64,000 nt of DNA from Desulfobulbus rhabdoformis (GCF_016919065.1 NZ_JAFFQA010000029.1:1-64000); one strand, 5' to 3'; positions 42,644 through 51,736 are shown, numbered from the stretch's first letter. A program made the numbers and translations. The notes: generated from the letters alone by a model not told the origin.

Positions 42644-44335
42644 TTACTCCTTTTTTTTCGCAGAAGAGCGATTAAGAGCGCTCAACAACGACTTAATCGA
42701 GGCGACAATGATATCGGTATCGATTCCCGCGCCCCACCAGCTCTCTTTATCGGCATCCAACACCTCGATATAACTCACCGCCCTGGACGAACTTCCCTGG
42801 GTCAGGGCATGCTCGTGGTAGGAGTGGAGGACGAACTGCATCCCCAGACCGGAGCGTAATGCCTCACAAAAAGCATCCAGCGGGCCATTACCCACAGCAT
42901 GCAGGGTTTTATCTTCTCCATGCACGGCGACAACAGCTTCGATCTCGGCTACTGATTTTTCCTCTTCCTCTTCAATATGCCGTTTGATGACATTGAATGA
43001 TTTCAGGGCGTATCCGTTGGCATTAAAGAGGTATTCCTTCTCAAAGGTGTGGAGAATCATATCCGGGCTCAATTCGTCACCGATTGCATCGGAAACCTCC
43101 TGAATCACCCGACCAAATCCCGGATGCATCGCCTTGGGCAGCTTATAGCCAAACTCATGATCCATAATATAAGCGACTCCTCCTTTTCCCGACTGGGAGT
43201 TGATGCGGATAATGGACTCATAGGTCCGCCCCAGGTCCTGAGGATCAATGGGCAGGTAGGGAACCTCCCAGAGCGAACTTTGGGTCAAATCAAGCGCGGT
43301 CATGCCCTTGTTGATCGCATCCTGATGCGAACCGGAAAAGGCGGTGTAGACCAACTCACCGGCATAGGGATGACGCGGAGGCACCTTTAACTTGGTACAG
43401 CGCTCATAGACATTGACAACCCGGTTGATCGAGGAGAAGTCCAACTCCGGATCAATACCCTGGGAGAACATATTCAAAGCCAGGGTCAGGAGATCGACAT
43501 TGCCGGTCCGCTCGCCATTCCCGAACAGGGTTCCCTCCACCCGGTCAGCCCCCGCCATCAACGCAAGTTCGGAGGCTGCAACCGCCGCACCCCGATCGTT
43601 GTGGGTATGTACACTGATAATGGCGCAGTCTCGATTTTTCAGGTTACGGCAGAACCACTCGATCTGATCGGCGTATATATTGGGTGTGGACATCTCCACC
43701 GTGGCAGGCAGATTGAGGATAACCGGATTTTCCGGAGTCGGTTCAAACACATCCATCACCGCCTCACAGATCTCCAAGGCAAAGTCCAACTCGGTTCCGG
43801 TGAAGCTCTCGGGCGAATACTCATAACGAATCTTGGTATCCACATCCTTGGCCAGGGCATGCACCAGTTTGGCCCCGGCCACCCCCAGGTCGATGATTTC
43901 CTTACGACCCTTTTTAAAGACCACCTCTCGCTGCAAGGTGGAGGTGGAATTATACATGTGGACAACACCCTCAGGGGAGCCGCTCAGGGCCGTATAGGTC
44001 TTGCGGATCAAGCCCTCGCGTGCCTGGGTCAACACCTGCGGGACGACTCCCTGAGGGATATGGCCGCCATCGATCAAGAGACGAAGAAAATCGTATTCAA
44101 TCTGCGAAGCTGAGGGAAAGCCAACCTCAATCTCTTTGAAACCGATCTCAACCAGAAGCTGGAACATTTCCAGTTTTTCCTCCAGGTTCATCGGCTGGAT
44201 GAGTGCCTGGTTGCCATCGCGCAGGTCGACGCTGCACCAGGTTGGCGCTTTGCTGACTACCTTATCCGGCCAGGTCCGATCCTTTAACTGGACCTGCGGG
44301 TAAGGACGATACTTTTTCAACGATTCCTGATCCAT
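42644..44335 (-). CDS. leuA: 2-isopropylmalate synthase (LeuA type 2)
   Basis: 563 aa from ATG 44335 (GGAG upstream); the longer frame crosses the leader. It condenses 2-oxoisovalerate with acetyl-CoA, the first committed step of leucine synthesis. The catalytic motif WCSVDLRDGNQALIQPM (about 32-48) and metal-binding HTHNDRGAAVAAS (about 246-258) are intact. The C-terminal LeuA allosteric domain (about 435-555) provides leucine feedback binding, with GNGPLDAFCEAL and SSRAVSYIEV. Length and motif spacing match the longer class found in actinobacteria, fungi and many proteobacteria. Expression is controlled by the leader-peptide attenuator upstream. leuBCD are not in the window. Confidence 0.97.
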   Translation of the reverse strand: MDQESLKKYRPYPQVQLKDRTWPDKVVSKAPTWCSVDLRDGNQALIQPMNLEEKLEMFQLLVEIGFKEIEVGFPSASQIEYDFLRLLIDGGHIPQGVVPQVLTQAREGLIRKTYTALSGSPEGVVHMYNSTSTLQREVVFKKGRKEIIDLGVAGAKLVHALAKDVDTKIRYEYSPESFTGTELDFALEICEAVMDVFEPTPENPVILNLPATVEMSTPNIYADQIEWFCRNLKNRDCAIISVHTHNDRGAAVAASELALMAGADRVEGTLFGNGERTGNVDLLTLALNMFSQGIDPELDFSSINRVVNVYERCTKLKVPPRHPYAGELVYTAFSGSHQDAINKGMTALDLTQSSLWEVPYLPIDPQDLGRTYESIIRINSQSGKGGVAYIMDHEFGYKLPKAMHPGFGRVIQEVSDAIGDELSPDMILHTFEKEYLFNANGYALKSFNVIKRHIEEEEEKSVAEIEAVVAVHGEDKTLHAVGNGPLDAFCEALRSGLGMQFVLHSYHEHALTQGSSSRAVSYIEVLDADKESWWGAGIDTDIIVASIKSLLSALNRSSAKKKE

Positions 44336-44408
44336 TGTGTTCTCCGTCAAAAAGTCAAAAATGACACTCTTATGCCTTACGGGGTGAATCATTCTCCGAT
44401 AAAAGCAC

Positions 44409-44442
44409 AAAAAAAAAGCCACGGTTTGGAAACCGTGGCTTT
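44409..44442 (-). terminator. leuA attenuator terminator
   Basis: Minus strand stem AAAGCCACGGTTT / AAACCGTGGCTTT with a two-base CC centre and a run of at least nine T. It lies 26 bp after the leader-peptide stop codon and about 75 bp before leuA. Its 5' arm (GCCACGGTTT, 44439-44430) can pair instead with AAACTGTGGC (44499-44490) further upstream over 10 bp, giving an antiterminator. Confidence 0.92.
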
Positions 44443-44467
44443 GAGGGCTCTGTTACGATGGGGTCCG

Positions 44468-44548
44468 TCAGGACACGCCTCCCCTCTCTGCCACAGTTTC
44501 CCTGTGCAGTCGGCTAAGGAGAAGAAGAAGAGCAAGTGAACGTGTCAT
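44468..44548 (-). CDS. leuL: leu operon leader peptide
   Basis: 26 codons plus TGA, beginning MTRSLALLLLLSRLHRE. Seven of 26 residues are Leu, with five consecutive Leu codons (CTT CTT CTT CTC CTT, codons 7-11) after an isolated one. An AAGGGA ribosome-binding site lies seven bases upstream. When charged tRNA-Leu is scarce, a ribosome stalled on the Leu run would free AAACTGTGGC (within codons 16-20) to pair with the terminator arm and let transcription reach leuA. This is the E. coli/Salmonella leuL scheme with unrelated sequence; too short for ordinary gene calling. Confidence 0.9.
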   Translation of the reverse strand: MTRSLALLLLLSRLHRETVAERGGVS

Positions 44549-44579
44549 GATAAAATCCCTTGGTGTAATAGTTTCCACC

Positions 44580-44607
44580 ATAGTAAAGCGCCGGTGGTAT
44601 TTGTCAA
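44580..44607 (-). promoter_or_regulatory. leu promoter
   Basis: Minus strand: perfect -35 TTGACA (44607-44602), 16-bp spacer, -10 TACTAT (44585-44580). Predicted start near 44573, 25 nt before the leader-peptide ATG. It lies directly downstream of the fbp stop codon, so leuA is transcribed separately from fbp. Confidence 0.75.
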
Positions 44608-44620
44608 GCATGAATAGCTA

Positions 44621-45640
44621 TCAGCCCATCTCGCCGCGAAGAAATTTCTCCGCAAGGTCAACATCCCCTTTGGAGCCGATGATCAGGGGGACCCTCTGAT
44701 GCAGTCCCCTGGGCTCAATTTCCAAAATATTCCGCCCATCATCGGTGATGGCACGACCACCGGCCTGCTCAACAATCATGGCCAGTGGTGCGGCCTCATA
44801 CAAAAGGCGGAGTTTCCCTTCGGATTTCTCATCGCTGGTTTTATCCCGGGTATAAAGAAAAACACCGCCCTTGACCAAGTTGCGATGAAAATCCGCCACC
44901 AGGGAGCCGATATAGCGCAGACTGTAGGGTTTACGATCACCGCCACCGGTTTTCAGATACTCGATGTAGTTCCGGGTCGAGTCGAACCAGTGGTGTGCAT
45001 AGGCCTCGTTCACACTGTAATAGAGTGAGGTCTCCGGAATTTTGATATCCGGGTGGGAGAGAAAAAACTCGCCCACAGAAGGGTCCAGAGTGAACCCATG
45101 CACACCATTGCCAGTTGTGTACACCATAACGGTGGAAGACCCATAGATGATATAGCCCGCAGCAACCTGCCTGCTGCCTTTTTGCAGAAGATCCCCCTCA
45201 TCCCCCTGCCCTGATGCGCTGACGCGGCGGTGAATGGAGAAGATGGTGCCTATACTGACATTGACATCGATGTTTGAGGAACCATCAAGCGGATCAAAGG
45301 CAATGGTGTAGTTCCCTTCATAGCCGTCAAGAACCGGAATAATATCGTCGTCTTCTTCCGAGGCCATAACGCAGACATGGCCGCACTGCTCCATACGCCG
45401 TTTGATGGTCTGGTTGGCAAAGACATCGAGTTTCTGCACGTCCTCACCCTGAATGTTGGTCCGTCCGGACTGACCAAGAATATCGGCAAGCCCGGCCATA
45501 TTGACCTCAGCGCTGATAATTTTTCCGGCAACAACCAAATCGTTCAACAGACCGGTCAACTCACCGGTTGCATCGGGATGCATTTGCTGATCATCCATAA
45601 TCTGGCGGCTGACCGTAATTCCTTTTCGTTTTGATAGCAT
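44621..45640 (-). CDS. fbp: Fructose-1,6-bisphosphatase class I
   Basis: 339 aa; GAGGGAA precedes the ATG. It removes the 1-phosphate of fructose 1,6-bisphosphate in gluconeogenesis. The inositol-phosphatase-superfamily metal motifs are intact: SEEDDD (about 93-98), FDPLDGSSNIDVNVSIGTIF (about 114-133), and the late GGRAITDDGRNILEI with the substrate-binding YIGSLVADFHRNL segment (about 241-253). Length is normal. Autotrophic or acetate-using sulfate reducers need it for sugar-phosphate synthesis. A repeat B pair lies in the gap to pepA. Confidence 0.97.
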   Translation of the reverse strand: MLSKRKGITVSRQIMDDQQMHPDATGELTGLLNDLVVAGKIISAEVNMAGLADILGQSGRTNIQGEDVQKLDVFANQTIKRRMEQCGHVCVMASEEDDDIIPVLDGYEGNYTIAFDPLDGSSNIDVNVSIGTIFSIHRRVSASGQGDEGDLLQKGSRQVAAGYIIYGSSTVMVYTTGNGVHGFTLDPSVGEFFLSHPDIKIPETSLYYSVNEAYAHHWFDSTRNYIEYLKTGGGDRKPYSLRYIGSLVADFHRNLVKGGVFLYTRDKTSDEKSEGKLRLLYEAAPLAMIVEQAGGRAITDDGRNILEIEPRGLHQRVPLIIGSKGDVDLAEKFLRGEMG

Positions 45641-45700
45641 ATTATTTCCCTCGTATAAGCGGGTTGCGAAATGAGAAGATACCTACGTTGTTCAATAACA

Positions 45701-45753
45701 ACCGACCGTCACGGATTCAGTTTTTTCACATCTGAACCCGTGAGTGCTCAGGT
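45701..45753 (-). repeat. Repeat family B copy 3 (inverted pair)
   Basis: Reverse-strand unit CTGAATCCGTGACGGTCGGT (45720-45701) preceded by the related AACCTGAGCACTCACGGG (45755-45738), which together make a small inverted arrangement between fbp and pepA, overlapping the pepA stop codon region. Confidence 0.75.
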
Positions 45754-47306
45754 TATTTTTTCTCCGCTGGCTTCAATGGTTCCCACTGACTCAGACAGGC
45801 CACCAACGTACGCACGCCTGTACCGGAAGGGCCTTTGGGTATATATGTCTTTTCGGTAAAATCCCAGGCTGTTCCAGCGATATCCATATGGGCCCAGGGC
45901 GTCTCACCGACAAACTCCTGCAGGTAACAGGCTGCGGTGATACAACCGGCGCTGCGGTCACTGCCTGCATTTTTTATATCCGCCACACGCGAATCCATCT
46001 GCTTGCGGTACTCAGGACCAAGCGGCAGACGCCAGAGCGGCTCACTCACCTGGGAGCCAGCATCAAGAAGACGATTGCACAACTGATCGTTATTGGCAAG
46101 CAAGCCGGTATGATGGTGTCCCAAACCAATGATGACGGCACCGGTCAAGGTGGCCAGATCTATCACTGCATCAGGCTCAAAGGTTTCAATACCATATGCC
46201 AGGGCATCGGCAAGAATCAAGCGTCCCTCTGCATCGGTGTTGATTATTTCTGAGCTTTTGCCGCCGTAATGGCGGATCACATCGCCTGGTTTAAGCGAGG
46301 CAGATCCAATCAAATTCTCCGTTGCCGGGACCAGACCAATGACATTGACATTGGCAAGCCCGATCTCGGCAATGGCCTGCATAGCCCCCATAACGGCAGC
46401 GCCACCGCACATGTCATATTTCATGTCTTCCATGCCTGAGCCCGGTTTGATGCTGATACCACCGGAATCAAAGGTGAGCCCTTTTCCTACCAGAAGAATG
46501 GTTGGATTCTTTTTACTGGTCTTATGCTCCATTACGACCAGGGCAGGTGGCTGGGCAGAGCCCTGATTTACCCCGAGGATTCCTCCCATGCCGAGCTTCT
46601 GCAGGGCAGATTTATCGAGCACCTTGCATTTGAGCGAGGTCTTTTTGGCCAGTTTTTTGGCATACTCAGCAAAATGGTTCGGAGTCCAGCCGTTCCCCGG
46701 CTGGTTGGCCATGTCGCGGGCAGCCAAAGTTGCCTGGCCGATGATACGTCCCCGCTCAAGTCCTTTCTGGACTGCTGATGCTGAAAGCCCGCCATGATGC
46801 AGCGCAAACCGCTCCAAGCGTACCGGGGCATCATCACCTTCTTTGTCCTGCTTGTAGGTATCAAAACGATAGCTCCCAAGCATCACCCCCTCGACACTGC
46901 ACTGGGCAATCTCCTCGGCATCCAGCAAAAACTCCTTGGCCAACACCAGCAAGACATCCTTTGCTTTGATGGAGGCCGCCTGTTTGGCGATGGTGCCACA
47001 GGCAAGACGCAGCTGTTCCCGCCGGATATTAATATCATCGTCCTGCTTCCCCAGACCAACCAACAGCACCCGCTTTGCAGCCACAGGTTGCTTTTTATCA
47101 AGTAACGCCGGATAAAAAAGAAAAGTCTGTTTTTTGCTTCCTTTAAAGTCTCCGGTACTCCAGATCTGCTGCAGAACAGGATTGAGCGGTTTTCCGAAAT
47201 CTCCCAGGTGGGCAATATCTTCCTCCACCAAGTAAACGAGAAGATCTCCAGAAAAATCTTTGGGGTTCTGCGCAAAGACCTGGATTGTCAATGTGTCGGT
47301 GTCCAC
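45753..47306 (-). CDS. pepA: Leucyl aminopeptidase (M17)
   Basis: 517 aa starting at GTG 47306, with AGGAGG ten bases upstream. The M17 catalytic domain is complete: metal-binding Lys/Asp in LLVGKGLTFDSGGISIKP (about 266-283), Asp in MKYDMCGGAAVMG, and the signature NTDAEGRLILADAL (about 342-355) with catalytic Arg. The N-terminal alpha/beta domain spans about 1-165. It is a cytoplasmic hexameric exopeptidase that releases N-terminal Leu and similar residues; some relatives also regulate transcription or resolve plasmid dimers. It is divergent from the CNNM gene. Confidence 0.95.
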   Translation of the reverse strand: MDTDTLTIQVFAQNPKDFSGDLLVYLVEEDIAHLGDFGKPLNPVLQQIWSTGDFKGSKKQTFLFYPALLDKKQPVAAKRVLLVGLGKQDDDINIRREQLRLACGTIAKQAASIKAKDVLLVLAKEFLLDAEEIAQCSVEGVMLGSYRFDTYKQDKEGDDAPVRLERFALHHGGLSASAVQKGLERGRIIGQATLAARDMANQPGNGWTPNHFAEYAKKLAKKTSLKCKVLDKSALQKLGMGGILGVNQGSAQPPALVVMEHKTSKKNPTILLVGKGLTFDSGGISIKPGSGMEDMKYDMCGGAAVMGAMQAIAEIGLANVNVIGLVPATENLIGSASLKPGDVIRHYGGKSSEIINTDAEGRLILADALAYGIETFEPDAVIDLATLTGAVIIGLGHHHTGLLANNDQLCNRLLDAGSQVSEPLWRLPLGPEYRKQMDSRVADIKNAGSDRSAGCITAACYLQEFVGETPWAHMDIAGTAWDFTEKTYIPKGPSGTGVRTLVACLSQWEPLKPAEKK

Positions 47307-47469
47307 GGGACGTTTTCCTCCTATACTAGTAGTACATTCGCGCTTTTAAAACCTGCGAGAACTGTTTATTGTAGTCTCTTACACAAAAATAGATCGAAGC
47401 TCAATCGACAAAACTTTCCACACTCACGATACCTGACCGTATTTTTCTCTCTTTTTCGTGGAGGCACCA

Positions 47470-48510
47470 TTGCTCATCGTCTTTATTCTTTCCATCAGCT
47501 GTGCCCTGTTCACATCGTTGATGTGCTCTTTATTTGAGGCCACGCTGCTTTCACTTTCAACAACGCAGGTTGAACTCATGACGCAGACCCATCCGCGTCA
47601 GGCTGCTGAACTGCGTAAGTTTAAAGAAAATATCGAGCAGCCCATTACCGCGATTTTAGCACTGAACACTATCTCCAACACCATTGGTGCCACGGTGGCC
47701 GGAGCTTCGGCAGTTGCCCTCTTCGGGCAACAGGGACTGGCCTGGTTCTCGGTCTGTTTTACCCTTTCTATTCTGCTCTTTGCAGAAATACTGCCCAAGA
47801 CTATTGGAGTCACCTTTTCTCGTCAGGTCGCCCCCTTTATCATCATGCCCCTGCATGTGATGATTCTGGTCTTACGGCCCATTATCTGGATGACGAAAAT
47901 TGTGACCAAGCTGGTCCCCAACAGTCCGAAAACTCATCATATCTCCGCGGAAGAGCTTAAAACCATTGCCAGTCTCAGCTGTAAATCAGGCGAGATCGAA
48001 GCAGACCAGGAAAAGGTGATTGCCAACATTCTGCAGCTCGGCGACAAAACAGTCCGCCAGGTCATGACCCCGCGCACCGTTACCTTCACGGCCTCACAGA
48101 GTTTAACCATCAAGGAGGCGGCCAAGATGGAAGGAAAATGGCGGATGCACAGCCGTGTCCCGGTCTACGATGGCGAGTTTGATAATGTGGTCGGGCTGGT
48201 CATGAGTCAGGATGTTCTCATGGCCATGGCTGTCGGTCAGGAGAGCGTCAAACTCTCACAGATCATGCGCCCGGTTCATTTTGTGCCGGAAACAGCCCCG
48301 CTTGATCGTATCTTTGTTGATTTTTTTGAACGTTACCAGCACCTTTTTGTTGTGGTTGATGAATACGGAAGTATCACCGGTGTCATCAGCATGGAAGATA
48401 TCATCGAAGAGATCATCGGGCGGGAGATTGTCGATGAATCGGACAAGGCCCGAAACATGCGTGAATTGGCCCTGATTCGAAAAAAGAAACTGCATGCTAC
48501 CCAGGGATAA
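47470..48510 (+). CDS. CNNM/CBS-pair membrane protein without CorC domain
   Basis: 346 aa if read from TTG 47470 (GTGGAGG five bases upstream); GTG 47458 is the alternative. Residues about 1-175 form a CNNM domain with three to four membrane segments (LIVFILSISCALFTSLMCSL, NTIGATVAGASAVALFG, FAEILPKTIGV). A pair of CBS motifs follows (about 195-320; VRQVMTPRTVTFTA and HLFVVVDEYGSITGVISMEDIIEEIIG). The CorC_HlyC domain usual in the YfjD/CorB group is missing. Such proteins are linked to Mg2+/Co2+ efflux, which would pair with the CorA gene 2 kb downstream. Confidence 0.88.
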   Translation: MLIVFILSISCALFTSLMCSLFEATLLSLSTTQVELMTQTHPRQAAELRKFKENIEQPITAILALNTISNTIGATVAGASAVALFGQQGLAWFSVCFTLSILLFAEILPKTIGVTFSRQVAPFIIMPLHVMILVLRPIIWMTKIVTKLVPNSPKTHHISAEELKTIASLSCKSGEIEADQEKVIANILQLGDKTVRQVMTPRTVTFTASQSLTIKEAAKMEGKWRMHSRVPVYDGEFDNVVGLVMSQDVLMAMAVGQESVKLSQIMRPVHFVPETAPLDRIFVDFFERYQHLFVVVDEYGSITGVISMEDIIEEIIGREIVDESDKARNMRELALIRKKKLHATQG

Positions 48511-48531
48511 TAAAACCCAAAAGGAGAGATT

Positions 48532-49257
48532 GTGTTAAACCAGCAGGACAGCGTACCTCGACAAAAGACAAAGAAACCCCGGAGAAGAGCAGTACCCACA
48601 AACCGCATTCTGCCGTTGCTTTGCGGAGCGGGTCTCTTCCTGGCATCGACTGCACAGGCGGTGGATACAACCTTTTACATCAAGCCCAATATGAACATTG
48701 CGGTGCGGACAAGTAAAAGCGACAACTCCAAAGCCGTTGCCATTATCAACATGGGCACCTCTGTGGAAGTATTAAAAAAGGAGAAAATCTGGTCCCATGT
48801 GCAGCTCCAAAACCACATGGAAGGTTGGGTTCGAACCCGCTACCTTGACCATGAACCGGTGATTCCCGAGGCCAACATCCACCTGCAAAAGGATGCGGAG
48901 GGGAATATTATCAACCCGGTGCTTGAATCCGAGCGACTGAACAAAGAAAATGAAGGGCTGAAAAAAGAACTCACGGCCTGCACCACCGATCGCAGTACCC
49001 TGGCCGATAAATACCAGACAGTGGTGGGGGACCCGACCAGTGCGCTCAATACCCGCAGGGAACTCAACAGCGCCAAAGAACAGATCGAGTCATTACAACA
49101 ACAGCTCTCCGAAGCAGAGATCGAGAATACGGTCTTGCGCAAAAATCAATCGATCAAGTGGTTTTTCACAGGCTCCATGGTGCTGCTCGTCGGCTGGATC
49201 ATCGGCCGCATCAGCCGCAATAACAAGAAACGCCGGTCCTCCTCCCTGCTCTCTTAA
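48532..49257 (+). CDS. TIGR04211-type SH3 and membrane-anchor protein
   Basis: 241 aa from GTG 48532, with AAGGAGAG upstream. A basic N-terminus (RQKTKKPRRRAVP) precedes a signal or anchor segment (RILPLLCGAGLFLASTAQA), then a bacterial SH3 domain (about 47-110; NIAVRTSKSDNSKAVAIINM ... WVRTRYL). A coiled coil follows (about 128-205), and a C-terminal membrane segment (WFFTGSMVLLVGWIIGRI) with the positive tail RNNKKRR. The order matches TIGR04211 proteins (E. coli YgiM-like), of unknown envelope function. It follows the CNNM gene by 21 bp, so both are probably cotranscribed. Confidence 0.87.
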   Translation: MLNQQDSVPRQKTKKPRRRAVPTNRILPLLCGAGLFLASTAQAVDTTFYIKPNMNIAVRTSKSDNSKAVAIINMGTSVEVLKKEKIWSHVQLQNHMEGWVRTRYLDHEPVIPEANIHLQKDAEGNIINPVLESERLNKENEGLKKELTACTTDRSTLADKYQTVVGDPTSALNTRRELNSAKEQIESLQQQLSEAEIENTVLRKNQSIKWFFTGSMVLLVGWIIGRISRNNKKRRSSSLLS

Positions 49258-49272
49258 GAGAGCGGGAAGGAT

Positions 49273-50364
49273 CTAATCCATCGCCTCCAGTTCTACCGCC
49301 ACATCAATAGGGGACGTATCCCGCATTAGGGTGAGCGTGACCTGCTGCCCGACATCATAGCGTTCGATTGCATCACGTAGGCTGTCGTAATCTTTGACAG
49401 CCTTGCCATTCACCGCCAGGATGATATCCCCGAGGACCAATCCCTCACGCTTCTGGGTGGTCCCACGTAAACCTGCCCTGGCCGCTGTTGATCCGGGCAA
49501 GACCCGCAACACCATCACTCCTTCCAGGCCCAACTCCCGAGTCAGACGCCTGTTCGCTAGGGTGATACCAAGCCCCGGTCGAATCATCTTTCCCTTGCTG
49601 ATGATCTGCGGGACCACGCGGTTCACCTCGCCCACGGGCACGGCAAAGCCAATGCCTGAACTGGCGCCGGAAGGGCTGTAAATAGCAGTGTTTACCCCGA
49701 TCAGACGGCCCGCACTATCCAAAAGCGGCCCACCGGAGTTACCAGGGTTAATGGCAGCATCGGTCTGGATAACATCATGGATCGTCCGTCCGGTCACGGC
49801 CTTGATCTCACGCCCCAGGGCGCTGACCACACCAGTGGTCAGGGTCTGGTCCAAACCAAAGGGGTTGCCGATGGCAAAGACCTTCTGGCCGACAAGTAAA
49901 TTGTCGGATTCGCCAATAGCGATGGCCTGCAGTTTGTCCGCCGGTGCATTGATCTGCAGGACAGCCAGGTCCCGGTCAGGGGCCGCGCCGACAAGCACAG
50001 CCTTCCAGGTCGAATGATCAGCCAGGGTAACCTCCAGACGGCTGGCATCGGAGATCACATGGTAGTTGGTGACAACACGCCCCTGTGTATCCCAGATAAA
50101 GCCCGATCCGGTTCCCTGGGGAATCTCATAGACATTCAGGCTGAAAAAATCACGGCGCACTGCGATGCTGGTGATGTAGACCACCGAAGGCGCAGATTTG
50201 CGAAAGATATCAATGGTATTTTGTTCGTCGCTGGCGAGATCGCCCCGCGCGGTCACTGTTCGCGGGACAGCATTGGGATCGTGGAGCGAGGGTTGGAAGG
50301 TCTGGACAGCAAGCCAGACAATGACACCGATAAGAGCAATAATATAGAGTGTTTTGGTTTTCAT
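49273..50364 (-). CDS. DegS/HtrA-like serine protease with one PDZ domain
   Basis: 363 aa; GAGGTCC precedes the ATG. One N-terminal membrane anchor (LYIIALIGVIVWLAVQTF) places it in the periplasm. The trypsin-like domain (about 60-255) holds the triad His in VVTNYHVISDA, Asp in APDRDLAVLQI and Ser in INPGNSGGPLLDS. A single PDZ domain follows (about 262-360; GVMVLRVLPGSTAARAGL and GDIILAVNGKAVKDYDSL). One PDZ plus an anchor gives the DegS architecture rather than DegP, although S1C family members are hard to tell apart. The gene is convergent with the SH3 gene, with 15 bp between stops. Confidence 0.93.
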   Translation of the reverse strand: MKTKTLYIIALIGVIVWLAVQTFQPSLHDPNAVPRTVTARGDLASDEQNTIDIFRKSAPSVVYITSIAVRRDFFSLNVYEIPQGTGSGFIWDTQGRVVTNYHVISDASRLEVTLADHSTWKAVLVGAAPDRDLAVLQINAPADKLQAIAIGESDNLLVGQKVFAIGNPFGLDQTLTTGVVSALGREIKAVTGRTIHDVIQTDAAINPGNSGGPLLDSAGRLIGVNTAIYSPSGASSGIGFAVPVGEVNRVVPQIISKGKMIRPGLGITLANRRLTRELGLEGVMVLRVLPGSTAARAGLRGTTQKREGLVLGDIILAVNGKAVKDYDSLRDAIERYDVGQQVTLTLMRDTSPIDVAVELEAMD

Positions 50365-50385
50365 ACGACGGACCTCAAATATATG

Positions 50386-50400
50386 CCTGAATCCGTGAGA
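50386..50400 (+). repeat. Repeat family B fragment
   Basis: CCTGAATCCGTGAGA between corA and the degS-like gene; only the first 12-13 bases of the repeat are present. Confidence 0.5.
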
Positions 50401-50403
50401 TTT

Positions 50404-51336
50404 CTAGAGCCACTTCTTGCGTTTAAAAAAGAGCAGTGTCATGGCCGAGGAAAGCATCATGAGTAAAATAGCAAAGGGGTAGCCCCAGACCTGGCCAAGC
50501 TCCGGCATGAACTTAAAGTTCATACCATACGCACTGGCAATGAGGGTTGGTGGCATAAAAATTACGGTAACAACGGTGAAGATCTTGATAACCCGGTTCT
50601 GCTCCATGTCGACCAGACCCAAAAAGGTGTTCTGGAGAAATTCCAAGCGCTCAAAGTTAAAGGAGGTATGGTCCAGAAGCGAACCTACGTCCTTGATCAT
50701 GATGCGCATGTTTTCGTAATCTTCCTTGGGAAACATCTTGCTCTTGAGCAGCGAGGAGATAATGCGCTGTTTCTCCACAATGTTCTCGCGGATGGCAATG
50801 GTCGTTTCCTGCAACGCGGAAATATTTAAAAGCAGTTCTCGATCCGGATCCTTGTCCACACTGATTTGTCGGCTGATGGCAGTAATCTGATCGGTGATAT
50901 GCTCGATCAGGTCGGCATCGTAGTCAATGCGGGTTTCGAGGATGGCCAGAAAAATATCTTCACCATCCACGGGCTTAATAGCACGCAGTTTTCGGTAGGT
51001 TTCAGAAAACGAACGGAATTCATGGGAACGCTGGGTAATCAGAATCTTATCTTTGAGAATGAACGAGACCGGCTCGTTTGAGAAGGTATTTTCCTCGGGA
51101 ATGAGGAAGTTCAGGTTGATACCTATCTCATCTTCCGTTTCCACATATTTCGAACTGGATTCGATCTCTTCGGATTCCTGCTTGGTGAATAGTTCAACCC
51201 GAAAATCCTGTTCCACCTGTGCAATTTCATCCTGGGTGGGATTAATCAGGTCAATCCAAAAAATATTGGGACTGATGGAGCTGTTTCCACTCTCCATCAT
51301 TACCATCTTGTTATCGAGAAAAAAATAATTGACCAT
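50404..51336 (-). CDS. corA: CorA-type Mg2+/Co2+ transporter
   Basis: 310 aa; GGGGTG precedes the ATG. A large acidic cytoplasmic N-domain (1 to about 245) ends in the long stalk helix, followed by two C-terminal membrane segments. The selectivity motif YGMNF (about residues 276-280) ends the first membrane helix (VVTVIFMPPTLIASAYGMN), and a basic tail FKRKKWL closes the protein. Length and layout are normal. The pentamer conducts Mg2+ inward and is gated by Mg2+ at the N-domain. A CNNM protein is encoded nearby. Confidence 0.95.
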   Translation of the reverse strand: MVNYFFLDNKMVMMESGNSSISPNIFWIDLINPTQDEIAQVEQDFRVELFTKQESEEIESSSKYVETEDEIGINLNFLIPEENTFSNEPVSFILKDKILITQRSHEFRSFSETYRKLRAIKPVDGEDIFLAILETRIDYDADLIEHITDQITAISRQISVDKDPDRELLLNISALQETTIAIRENIVEKQRIISSLLKSKMFPKEDYENMRIMIKDVGSLLDHTSFNFERLEFLQNTFLGLVDMEQNRVIKIFTVVTVIFMPPTLIASAYGMNFKFMPELGQVWGYPFAILLMMLSSAMTLLFFKRKKWL

Positions 51337-51425
51337 TACAACACCCCTGAATCAAAATGGTGTTTGGATAAGTTTTGTCGCCCCGCTCGCCTGTTTTCCT
51401 GGCCTGCGACAAGATGGGAATATTA

Positions 51426-51533
51426 CCTGAATAGTGATGGCGGATGAGCACTGAACAACGCATCCTTCCAACGTGACGTTTTTGGGGGAAATTTTATGTC
51501 TTGTTCAGTTTCACCCGTCGTCACGGATTCAAG
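51426..51533. repeat. Repeat family B copy 4 (inverted pair)
   Basis: Forward unit from 51426 (CCTGAATAGTGATGGCGGA, diverged, then CACTGAACAACG) faces a reverse unit at 51501-51533 (TTGTTCAG ... CGTCGTCACGGATTC) across a 40-bp spacer. It ends 3 bp before the DUF2065 stop. It is the clearest case that the unit can act as an inverted-repeat element. Confidence 0.8.
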
Positions 51534-51535
51534 TA

Positions 51536-51736
51536 TTAGTTAAACAGGGGGCTTCGCTGGGCAAGAAAGCAAAGAAGAAAGCCGAGTGCCATGGCAAACA
51601 GCCCAAAACGGCGCAGTTGCCCAGGTGCCAACTCCTGAATCTGGCGCAGCCACCGCTGCATGGATTCAGGTGAGGCCACATAGGGAAGCCCTTCTAATAT
51701 AAGTATGAGCCCAATAAGAGTGATAAGCAGTTTCAT
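51536..51736 (-). CDS. DUF2065 small membrane protein
   Basis: 66 aa from ATG 51736; a longer frame reaches 51793 without support. Two membrane segments (LLITLIGLILILEGLPYVA and FGLFAMALGFLLCFLAQ) flank a short basic loop MQRWLRQIQELAPGQLRRFG, the pattern of DUF2065/YjeT proteins. Its function is unknown. These genes often sit near hflC or purA; here it is divergent from purM and downstream of it only repeat B and corA are found. No clear ribosome-binding site. Confidence 0.8.
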   Translation of the reverse strand: MKLLITLIGLILILEGLPYVASPESMQRWLRQIQELAPGQLRRFGLFAMALGFLLCFLAQRSPLFN

